Shown piece by piece: positions 1 to 10,500 of a stretch of DNA of 64,000 nucleotides. The notes below the pieces were generated by a model. It was given only the letters and a program-made list of their open reading frames with translations. It did not search any database and was not told where the DNA came from. Within the stretch, counting starts at the first letter, position 1. Every line of letters starts with the position of its first letter. The translations under genes and the position numbers were made by a program. Where the stretch lies: contig BDIU01000309.1 of NCBI GenBank assembly GCA_002118135.1, positions 21,916 to 85,915 of the forward strand. Direction: 5' to 3'. This DNA is from Trebouxia sp. TZW2008 (Eukaryota > Chlorophyta > Trebouxiophyceae > Trebouxiales > Trebouxiaceae).

Positions 1-775
1 CCCAAGGTGTGTTGACCAACACAATACAGTTCCTGTGCGGAGATTAAGGCAGCCAATCAGGACATTCAGCAGGCAAACTTTTTGTGCTGTGCAACACAGC
101 TTGTCTACTCCTACAAGCACAGATCTGCAGTCATAACTTCTTGCTGAAGGTACAACTGCTTGCTTCAGCATTGTTGCCACTGCCCCAAGGTGTGTTGACC
201 AACACAATACAGTTCCTGTGGGGAGATTAAGGCAGCCAATCAGGACATTCAGCAGGCAAATTTTCTGTGCCGTGCAACACAGCTTACCTACTCCTACAAG
301 CACAGATCTGCAGTCACGAGTTCTTGCTGAAGTTACAACTGCTTGCTTCAGCATTCTTACCACTGCCCCAAGGTGTGCTGCCCAGCTTGATCAGAATAAG
401 CGTTGGTGAGATTGAAGCAGCCAAGCAGGACATTCAGCAGGTAATCTTTCTGTGCTGTCTGTATCACAGCTTGTCTGCTGCCATAAGCGCAGATCTGCAG
501 TCATGATTTCTAGCTGAACTCGCAACTGGTTGCTTCAACACGGCTTCCACTAGCGCAAGGTATGTTGACCAGACCTGTACCTCTGGGGGAGATCGGAGCA
601 GCCAAACAGGGCATTTGACACTTATTTCTTCTGTGCTGTCTATAGCAGCAGACAAGCTGGTTATGCTTGTCTGCTGCTACAAGCATGACTCTGCAGTCAG
701 ACTTCCTCCTCAAAAGCTCAAATTGCCACTGCTTGCTTCTGCATTGCCTGCGTTACTTCAAGGTGTTCTGAACAA
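1..775 (+). repeat. Tandem array of a helicase exon, five copies, about 183-203 bp period
   Basis: Copies of the exon coding GVL..I..GEI.AA.QDIQQ start near 1, 184, 367, 554 and 757 (spacings about 183, 183, 187 and 203). Copies 1 and 2 have a frame break in the middle of the exon and GC at the donor position. Copy 3 (about 366-440) is fully open, encodes IRISVGEIEAAKQDIQQ and ends at a proper GT donor, joining in phase to the exon at 1715. Copy 4 is decayed with an in-frame stop, and copy 5 keeps only the first part. Only copy 3 looks usable. Confidence 0.8.
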
Positions 776-3700
776 TGCTGCTTGGCAGCCTACTCAGTGA
801 AGCTGCTAGACTACAGCTTTTTATATAAATCAGCATAACTAGCTACAGCAGGATTTCTTTCCATGACAGTAGCCAATTCAGTTGCCAATGGTCAATTCAT
901 GTTATGTGCAGCCTTGTTGTTGCACCACAGCTGCTGCAGCCTCGACATTGCCACCCTGATTGGACTGTAGTGCTGAAACACCTTAAGCATCAGTGTTTGC
1001 TGCTAGCATGACTTGCCATATGATGGAGTGCTTGTTAGGTTTCTGGCACGAGGCCAGGCAGGCTACAAGTGACCGTGAAGTGTACAGCCTCATGGTATTT
1101 CTGCAGCACTGTTTATGTAAGGCAGCAAATTAAGGGCCATAAAACCACCAATCAAAAGCTGAGTTCTGCAGCTGATCTCAGCTGCCTTAGCTCCAGAGTA
1201 AGCGTTTCCGTCAGGCACAGTCACACTTCAGTCTCTTCAGATTGACTGCTAAGATTGTCTGCAATCTGAGAGAATGGATTGTTGCTGTGCCTGACAGAAA
1301 CAAAGTGCTGGAAGTCAAGGCAGCTGAGAACAACTTGACAAAAGCAGGTGCAGCATTGGACGCACTGATTGTCTTGTCATCCTGTTCAAGCTGCTCAAGC
1401 AGATCTGTCACTTTGAGACTCAAAGGTCACTAGGGCGTGAGAGTGTCTGCGACACCACTCACACCTAAGCTGATGTACATGCAGCACAATTCCGCAGAGA
1501 GTACAGTCATAACAGATCTGTCACTTGCTTGTAGCCAATAGCAACTAGATTGTTCACGGAACTGTCGACCGAGCGCTGCACTTGGCAACTGTGTTGGCCC
1601 TAAATAGCAACTAGCTTTCACACCCTGCCCAGGCCTTCAGGGCAAATACAATGGCTGAGAGCAAGCAGAGTTACACCCAACAACAACGTTACGACGTGTC
1701 ATGTGCCCACACAGGTTGTTGAGGTTGTTGCTGGAGATGTTCTCAAAGACCAGTGGCTGATGGGACACATCCACGAGTTCATAGACAGGGGAGATGTTTT
1801 GGTGTTCGCCAATCAGAAGACGCGAGTGGACATGCTGTGTGACAAGCTCAAAATTGCAGGCGTCAGGTGTGCTCATTGCATTTGTGTTTGTGTCACTGCA
1901 GTTGTTTGCAGCACTGCCAGGATTGTTCGAGTCACGATCTGATGGTAACCCACACAGAGTCCAAAAACTTTGTGTTGCAATGCTCACATCTTGCAAGTAC
2001 AGGTCTCGGGGATTTGGGCACCAATTAAACCCGAAGTGTAGTGAACACAGATATATGCAGATTTTTGTGCATGCAAAAAATGGGTGCATGATCTGAAACA
2101 CGTTTTGGCAGCAGCAGCTGCAGGAACGCAGATGCCTTGGCTTCTTTGTATACTCGCGCACAAGGTCTGAATGCCAGGGTCATCAACATTGCATGACTTG
2201 CAGAGCTGCAGCCATTCATGGCGACATGGACCAGCACAGCAGGATGGCTGTCCTCAATGAATACAAAGCAGGCAAGCATCACGTTCTGGTGGCTACTGAT
2301 GTGGCAGCCCGGGGTCTGGACATCAAGAGCATCAAGAGCGTGATCAACTATGATGCTGCCAAGGAGATAGACACCCATGTGCACAGGATAGGGCGCACTG
2401 GGCGAGCTGGGGACAAGGAGGGCATTGCGTACACTCTCATCACACCTTACGAGAGCCGATTTGCAGGTATGCTCAAAGTACTCCTGCTTGTGCTGATCTG
2501 TAGCCCTTGCTTGTTATGGTGTTGTGCATCATCTAAAGTGGCAAATGAGGATCCCCATTTGCTGATCGGGCGCACTGGGCGAGCTGGAGACAAGGAAGGC
2601 ATTGCGTATACCCTCATCCCACCTTGTGAGACCCGCTTTGGAGGTGGCTCCTGTAGCTGCTGCTTGTGTTGTGTCACTTGCTAGCTGTGGGGATGAATCA
2701 AACCTGATGCAGCAACAGAGTATGGCCATGCATTGCCAGAAAGTAGCATGCTGTGAAGCTTCTTGCATTTTGGGAGGTTCAGTGTTGGTTTTGTCGTGTT
2801 TTGGGATCCAGTGAGCACCATATATCATCGAGGAGGTGATTTTCATGCCGAGCCAATCAGCATTGTTTCTAACTTTTCTGCTGTCCAGAGCATTCAATTG
2901 CATTGTTGGTAATGCAGGGGACCTGGTGAGCTCCATGTTTGCTGCCGGCCAGGAAGTATCTCAGCCTTTGCTAGATTTGGCCACCAAGGATCCCCGCTTC
3001 AAGAAGGGCCGCAGGGGCACAGCAGGCAGAGGAAGAGGAGGGGGGCGGGGCAGGGGTCGTAAGGGGGGTCCCCAAGTGGGTGGTGCAGGCCTCGGCTTTG
3101 GCAACACTGGCTATGCACCAGGCACATCACTGGCAGCAGCAGCAGCAACCAAGGGTGGTGCAGGCTATGCACCATCTGGTTTGGGAGCTGCGTTCAACAC
3201 TGGCGGCTTTGAGTCAACGGTGGACGGCACCAATGCTGCTGTAGCGTCCAAGTATGAGCAGCCTGAGGGAGATTCTGACCCACCCCTACCTCCCGAGGCT
3301 GACCCGCCCCTTCCCCCACCCCCCTCCCTGGTCCCAAGCTACTCTTCAGAAGCCCCTCAGGCAGCTGCTGGGCAGCAGCCTGCAACACCTCACGTCTCTC
3401 AACAGCCAGCTGTGATGCAAACACAAGCATCACCTATAGCACAGCAGTCAGTACCCGCCCAGCCGCCAAAGTTTAAGACACTGCAGGAGGCATTGCAAGA
3501 GCAGCAGGCAGCAGCAGCTGCTCAGACAGCTGCAAGCTTTACTCAAGCAGCAGCACCACAGCAGGCACAGCAGCAAGCACCGCCAACGCAGCTTCAGGGC
3601 ACCTTCTCAGGCTTCAAGAACATGTACAACAACCGATTTGGCAACTCGTTTGTGTCGTCTGGGTCCACTGGCGGAGATCAGTCCATGAAAGCAACCATTG

Positions 3701-4678
3701 TGGCTCCAAAGCAGCAGGCTCAGCGGTCAGCAATGCCTGCGCCTATACCTGTGACAGAAAGGCCGCTCTTCAACAGACCAGGCGGACTTGGAGCTGCGGC
3801 TCACAGTGCATCCACTCAGCAGGTTGATAATTATGGCTCATGGTTGGCCCAGCAGTTGTTTGCACGCAGACTTGTTTACCCTGCATGCTTGCATGCCCTG
3901 TAGATCTGAATGCCTTCCTGCTTCTCTGGCATGTGAGCACAACACGGCCCATCAGATCAGTTGGCCTCTTAGCCTGAAGTTGCATCAAGCATGCATACAG
4001 ACAGAAACTGCAGAGGCACTGCTCATGTGTCCAACTGTAACTGAAAGACGTATTGCTTTTGGCTTGCAGGCGCTTGCTGCAGCCCAAGCAATTGCAGCTA
4101 GGCTATCATCCCAGGCTTCTGCCTCTACCCCTACCCCTACCCCAACCCCCAGCAATGACTGGGCTGGACAGCCAGACTACTACCAGCCCTCCCCAACTGC
4201 AGCTTTGGCAGCTGCACAGGCAATTGCTGACAGGCTTGCTGCCCAGGCACCCGCCGCAGCACCTGACACAGCAGCAGCACCTGCATTACCAACTCCACCT
4301 CAGGCATCACCAGATTGGTACGAGGAGCCAGTCTCACGGCCTACGGCGGCAGCTTCTGGGTCTGCCGCCACAGCTGCTGCTCAGGCAGTTGCTGACCGGC
4401 TTGCCGCCCAGTTTTCAGGCTCTGCCGCATCTGTAGTGCCGTCAGATGCAGCATCACAGCAAAGCACTTCGTGGTCGTCAGGCTTTGCTGATGCTGCATC
4501 GCCTGCACCCATGTCATCTGCAACAGCCGCAGCACAGGCGATTGCTGACAGATTGGCTGCGCAAGCTGCGGCTGTTGGCAGCTCAACGCCTCAGAATGGG
4601 CATGCGTATGGGCAATCTGCGAGCACAAAGAATGAACTTGACAGAGGCAGCAAAAGGCAAAAGTGGGATTCAAGATGA
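371..4678 (+). CDS. RH24: DEAD-box RNA helicase, DDX42 / plant RH24 type (3' part only)
   Basis: C-terminal half of an ATP-dependent RNA helicase; the Q motif, Walker A and DEAD box lie before the window. Exons that join in phase: about 371-440 (ends DIQQ, donor GTAATC), 1715-1866, 2204-2466, 2918-3822, 4070-4678. RecA-2 motifs visible: DVLVFANQK (motif IV region), ATDVAARGLDI (motif V), HRIGRTGRAG (motif VI). These are followed by the family-typical extension DLVSSMFAAGQEVSQPLLDLA, then an RGG-rich stretch (RGRGGGRGRGRKGG), then a Q/A/P-rich low-complexity region. The last exon carries four copies of an amphipathic motif close to AAAQAIADRLAAQ. The homologues DDX42 and RH24 are nuclear helicases linked to the U2 snRNP/spliceosome; nuclear splicing function here is inferred by family. 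The donor after 3822 (GTTGAT) is weak, but the phase (0/0) fits. Identity is firm; the 5' boundary is not. Confidence 0.88.
441..1714 (+). other. Long intron of the helicase gene
   Basis: Runs from the GTAATC donor at 441 to the acceptor CACACAG at 1714. It contains decayed exon copies 4 and 5 of the array (to about 775). The remaining 0.9 kb has an open stretch at 1242-1433 with no recognisable protein similarity. I see no other gene in it. Confidence 0.6.
2395..2650 (+). repeat. Duplicated motif VI exon end inside the following intron
   Basis: The exon end coding IGRTGRAGDKEGIAYTLI..E.RF (2388-2466) is repeated in the downstream intron at about 2563-2645, with few substitutions and again followed by GT. 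The second copy lacks the upstream half of the exon and its own acceptor, so it is a partial exon copy rather than a second exon. Confidence 0.8.
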
Positions 4679-5630
4679 TGCCAGGCTTGTCAGACGCTGC
4701 TGTGCAACCTTTACTTTGTTTGCATTAGCAATGAGAATGCAGCCTGGTGTTCACAAAATTCTGGATCCTTTTTGTATAGAGACAAGCAGCAGTTGTGAGT
4801 GCAGCAGACTGTTGGGCCTCTCAACAGTCCTTCGAGTTGAAGAGCCACATAGGCAGTGAAGCACATGTCAGAGGACATGAATCTTGCCCCTCTCTGCCTG
4901 ACATGCGCCCATGACACATCCACTTGCCAAGAATTTGAAGTTGCCAAATTTGAAGCGCAATCAGAAACACATTTGCCCGCCCCAAGTAGGCGCAGTGACG
5001 CTCATCACTGAAAGGTGTGTCAGACTTTCTGAACGTGGCGATCAAGTCTCATGAGCAGCTCGAGCAATAGACAGCTCTAATTCATGTCGGCCATCTGTCA
5101 TGCATGGGGCATGTCACACATAGATAGGTAAATGATTTGCAGGTCAATATATAGCCTCAAGCTTTGAGTAGACACGTCGAAAGGGTTATTAACCCACACT
5201 CCTAGCTTAAGGGCGTCCGCATGAGCCCGCAGAGAAAGTGCCTCCTGTGCACAAGCCTAGTCATTCATTGAGTCATCAAGTGGTCAATGATCATGAAGAA
5301 TGCCAACACTAAGTCTGGTGCGAGATGTATTGCTGCGGCTGGCCAAAGGCATCTGTCGATCACCCGCAGCTTACCGCAGCTGCAGGGGGGCGGGGGGATA
5401 ACCATTGCCGACTGCTTCCATTGTGATAGGTGTACAGGGTGCTGCGGTCGCCCGCCTCGTTGACTAAGCAGCGATGCCCCAAAGCCATGCTGTGCTGAGC
5501 TTGAACATTTGATTTGGTTTTGGCTACACCGCAAGACTTAAAGCGGGGTCTGTGCAGCACTCACAGAAAACTATCGCTTCTTCCGAGCCGCTGCTTGCTT
5601 TGATCAAGACGTGAACCACTAGATAGCAAC
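4679..5630. other. Intergenic, no gene seen
   Basis: Downstream of the helicase stop codon and upstream of the small gene at 5631. Short open frames on both strands look random. I see no repeats, RNA gene or clear regulatory element. Confidence 0.5.
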
Positions 5631-6464
5631 ATGGCACAGCCAAGGGGGGCATGGACTCGGTCTAGAGATCTGGCGCACAGGCAGGCAGTTGGCGGCCGGG
5701 TGAGTGTCTTCTGTCGCACTAATACCACTGTGCGCAATTCTCTCTGTCCAGCCTCCTGTGCAAACACCTCAGTAAGACGAGGACGACCTGTTGTTGAAGT
5801 GGCCGGTCGCTCACTTGAAAATTGTGAGCCGCTGCTGAGCGGCTGGTATGCTGCATGTGCCAGGGCCGCAACTCACCACAGCCAGAGGCAACTCAGCGTC
5901 CAAACTACCTAGAGCAGGCACCCGCAATCGGGAGCAACACCAGGGCCAAGCTTGCCGCCCTTTACAAGAATTCTGACGCATTGGCCCAGGCACGACCGAT
6001 TGGCAAGCAGACCACTGATGATATCGCCAAAGCCAGTGACGCAGCAGCACCCAAGCCTGACCGTGTAGGCTTCCGGCTGCGGCCAATTCAAGAAGAATCA
6101 GACTCTGAAGTACTGAGCTATAGCAGCGTTGCAAGGCAGCCCAGTTCACAGCCTGCCAGGGCCAGCTCCAACAATTTTGGTAGGTCTATGCTGGCTGTTC
6201 GGAAGGTCTACTGATGCTGCTGTCTTTCAAACCGCGCCTTGCTCTGACATCAATTTCTTCACTGTTCTGATTGAATGTGCAGGTACAGTCAGATCTGGCC
6301 AGCACAGCAGAAATGATAAGGAGCGCCCCAGTACCATGCCTGAAAGCACCGCTGATGAGCGCCCCAGCACCACGCCTGAGCGCCCTAGGGCTACAAAGAC
6401 AGGGCCAATGTCAGGCTTTGTGCATGGCCAGCTGCTGGATGCTCAGGCTTTCATGAGGGCATGA
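5631..6464 (+). CDS. Unrecognised small protein, three exons
   Basis: A phase-consistent model is 5631-5699, 5864-6179 (or 5882-6179) and 6283-6464, giving about 188 residues. It starts MAQPRGAWTRSR and ends GFVHGQLLDAQAFMRA. Composition is Arg/Ser/Pro-rich and acidic in the middle (IQEESDSEVLSYSS), suggesting a disordered protein. A short imperfect repeat (ERPSTMPESTAD / ERPSTTPERP) sits in the last exon. After the TGA stop the same frame stays open as KRLPEAERGGPK up to a possible GTAATT donor, so the stop could be a recent truncation. No domain, membrane segment or targeting signal is recognised, and no function is proposed. Confidence 0.5.
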
Positions 6465-7517
6465 AAAAGGCTGCCAGAAGCTGAGCGAGGTGGACCTAAG
6501 GTAATTGCAGAAGTGAAATATATGCTCACAAGCTGTGGTGTGTATGCATCAATTTGAGCTTGAGGTGACAAGGCCACCAGCTGGACAGCTTGCCAGAGGT
6601 CCAGCAAGCAGTGTCATAATCATGTTCCAATTGTGAGGCCATTAGCACCCTGTCATGGAAAGTAATCAGCACATGCAGACATACGCTTAGCATCTTGCAG
6701 TTGCATTAGTGGGACGTGCTTGACTTGATGCAAGAAGTGCCCCAGTGAAGGATTTAAACTTTGCTGCTATGTGGATCAGGGTGAGGAGTTGGTTGAGAAA
6801 AATTTTCAGAAGGCTGTGGACATTGGAAGAAGCTGCAGAAGTACTGATTTATGCGTCTTACTGTGCCCAGTCTTTAAGAAAGAAATGTGGCATTACACAG
6901 TATAGCTGAACACCTTTGTGATATTTCCCTGCAATGCCTTGGCTACAGAGGCTGCAGTGCCCTTTTCAGATGTAATGATGTGTCCAAGCAGTTCCAGTTT
7001 GTAAATTCAGTACTCGACTGGCCAACAGATGTTTAATGCTACCATAGCGGCTGCACAAAGCTACCAGAAGTGCCTGCATTGCTGTGCAAGAGCGTTTGTG
7101 CGAGCAAGGAAATGGCAGCATACACAATCTGTGCCGCAAAGGCAGCTGCATCAACTGTGCCACAATGTCATTGCTTACATCTATTGTGATGCGAAAGTGC
7201 TTGCTGATGGCAAGCCTGTCTGCTGCGTACCTCTGCACAGTACATGCACAAAAGCTGCTGACACAGCACTGACAGTGCCAGGCATGAAAACATGCACCTT
7301 GCTGCGCATGCATGCCGCAATGACCTTGCCACCCATGGTCATTGAGGGAGATAATGTATTGCAATAGAAGGTAAAAGGCTTGGCAACCATGGCAGGTGCT
7401 GTGAAATGAAATGGTACTGCAGCTAGTTCTATCAAGGACAGATTGGACAATGTCTGCCGGCTATCATGCTGAGTTTGCAGATTTAAAACAAGCTTGTGAT
7501 GTACAAAAGCTCTCAAG
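6465..7517. other. Intergenic between converging genes
   Basis: Lies between the stop of the small + gene and the stop of the - strand kinase. No gene, RNA or repeat could be supported. ORFs at 6966-7364 on both strands are unrelated to known proteins and overlap each other. Confidence 0.45.
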
Positions 7518-10500
7518 CTACTTGAAAATTGGGGCCTGCAGGACTTCCTCAACTGTTGCCCTTGCAGAAGCCTCTGGGTGCAGCATGTGACATACAACGT
7601 CGGCCAGTGACAGAAACTCCTCTTCAGAGGTTGACCAGAGAGCCAAGTGGCACAAGATCTCATGGCTATTGCTGTCACGCTGCTTGTCCTTATGAACACT
7701 TGCCTGCAGTCACATCACAGGTGTCTTGCCATGGCATGAATTGGCCAATCAAAGGCTGCAAAAGGCTTGATGCATGCCTAGTTGCAACAACAACAAAACA
7801 ACCTTTATTATGTGAGGCAGCCAGCAGTCACAGCTTTTGACATGCAGCATGGCCCTAGCAGTTTCCTACCCATGCATCATGCTTCTTGCAAACATCCTCA
7901 TACTCATTGCTGTCTCCACTGAAATAAGCCTGGGCTGTCAACAACCAATGCAGCAAGTAGCCCAGCCCCCAAACGTCATGAGCCATTGCATCGATGAGCC
8001 CAGAGGCAGGGTGTCCTTCACGGCCAGCTATGATGTAGCAGATCTCAGGCGCAGTGAAATCTGTCGAATGCTGAAAGTTGAATGGAACGTCCTTGCATGG
8101 CCCTGCATGCAGTGCAGGCTCATGTCAAGTGGCACATGTTGAGGAGCTATGACATCAGCTCTGCATCTGAGCAAAGGACTGGCCATCTGATTCCACCAAA
8201 CTGCTACATGCGTTCAGCATCCAGCTCGAAGGAAAAGAAGCCACAAAGGCTGGAAAGGCATGTGAGTAGTAAGGTCACTGTAGCTATGAGATGCTAGAGA
8301 AGCAACACATATCACCAGTGTGATGCAAGCTATAGGCGCTGCAGTGGAGCTAGAAACTGACCAGTATATACAACGCTGCCGCCGAGGTCATGCATGGTGA
8401 GCTGTAACACATTGCCTTCGTCATCCAGCAGGACTCGGATGTTTTGGGGCTTGATGTCACAGTGGGCCCGCCCCTGTGCATGCAGCCCTTGCACTGCCTG
8501 CACCACAAAACAACACATTGAGTTTGTAACACATTACACACACGACACATTGGATTTGCAACACATTGAGACTGCATTCACAACAGTGCAGCTAAAGATT
8601 TGTGCAGTGATTGATCTGCCTGCACCACAATACACTGAAAGTCACAGCAGGGCAGGTGACTGCTGCTGCAGTGAACACACTGTATGCACTACAACACACC
8701 AAAACTTGCATAGGCACAGCTGAGTGCTGAAATTCCAATGAGCGCATGGCTGTGTGACAATTTGGTGAATACTGTCTCTCAGCGGGGTCTGCATTGCCTG
8801 CAGCCTCAGCTGAGGCATGCTCTGAGCAGAACACAGCATGGCAAGGTTGTCAAGCGTAAGTGATGCATGGAGCTGCGTGTCTGGCGACACAGCACATCAT
8901 GGTAGAGTTGGCAAGCATGAATTGCGCACAGAGCAGGGTGTCTGGCAACACAGCACAGCATGGTAAGCTTGGCAAGCATGAGTGGTGCATGCAGCAGCAT
9001 GTCTGGCAGCACAACACAGCAAAGTAAGGACGGCAAGCATTGGTTGTGCACACAACAATGTGTCTGGCATGAGCACAGCACAGAGCAGCAGGAAGTGATG
9101 TGCCAAAAACTCACTATGAGTGCTTGTTTTGCCACAGCCTGCCCACAGGCAAAGCTCTTGTCTTGTCCACCACTTCCATCCTTTGCCCGTTTTGACCTCA
9201 GACGAGCCATTGCGCCATCCAAATCCTGCAGGCATTATTGCAGAGCGGGAATCAGTGAACAAATTGCAGAGCGGGAATCAGAATACACCTGCAGGCATTA
9301 GTGCAGAGCGGGAATTAGTGAACAAATTCATGCCACTCGTATGACAATATGTCACACTTTCCAGCAAAGACACTAGGTATATACGGCACAAGTCTTGTCT
9401 TGCCAGTGGCAGGCACAAAGTTTGGCAAATGAGTGTATTAAAAGCACTCAATATCAATGCAGATAGCTGTAGTGGAAGGAGAAGCTCAAGCTATGTGACT
9501 GCTTCTGCAGCGCAGTATATCATCAACCGATTGCCACTAGGCATGTGGAATGTGATTCACGGCTCCCTTGTAATGCACTGCAAACTGAACCAAGCATTTT
9601 GCTAGCCCAGCATAACTACATCGGTGCAACAGCAAGGCAACGGCAACAACAGTCGGCAGAAGCTGACTCAGAGATGCACTGCATGCTGAACAAGACATTT
9701 TGCAAGCCCAGCATGATCACAATGCTACAGCAGCAATCAATGGTAACAGCAGTTGCCTTGATGCTACAGCAGCAGTCAATGGCAACAGCAGTTGTCAGAA
9801 GCTTACTCAGCGGTGATGCACAACACATAGAACAGAAAATGTACAAGCCCAGCACGACAACAATGCTGCAACAGCATATGGTTGGCAGGGGCGTACTCAG
9901 TGATGATATACACGGCATCCTGCAGAGCATCGTCCATGTGGGCACAGGCACCAAGGCACTGCACCAGGTTGGCTTTGCCCAGTGCTGCTTCCAGTGCCTC
10001 AAGCTCAGCATTTGCCTTGTACACCTCTAGTGGAGTGTTGTATGCCAATTTCTTAATGGCGCAGGGCTTCACGGTGTCATCAGCCATCAGAAGCTCCCCA
10101 CTGCAACATCAGAGATGTGTAACTATGTGGCCACTGCGACATGTAGACAAGCAGTGTGTGACACAAACACAAACACATACATGCACGTATAAACAAGGAA
10201 GTAACTTGACATGTAACAGTAGGTTTTGAACACACTAAGCAATTGTTGTTTGCACATGTTACATGCAGTTGCTGCAGCCAAATCAGCTTGATGCCATGCT
10301 AAACAGCACCTCTGCTGAGTGGTCTGATGACAACGACAGGGTCGTGCATTGCCATGCACGCTTGTCAAATGACAGCTTCATGTAAAGTGCTCAACAGCGT
10401 GGGCAGCACCACATACTGGTACACAGCGCTGCTAGCATCACTGATGCCTGCTGCAAAAGTCTGGTGTCCATGATAGAGGTTGTGCAGTATAGTGCAATGC

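Noticed and set aside
9650..9800. Mobile element suggested by the CAGCAG-rich repeats
   Set aside because: The repeats align with the adjacent kinase exon end, so they are local duplications, not an inserted element.
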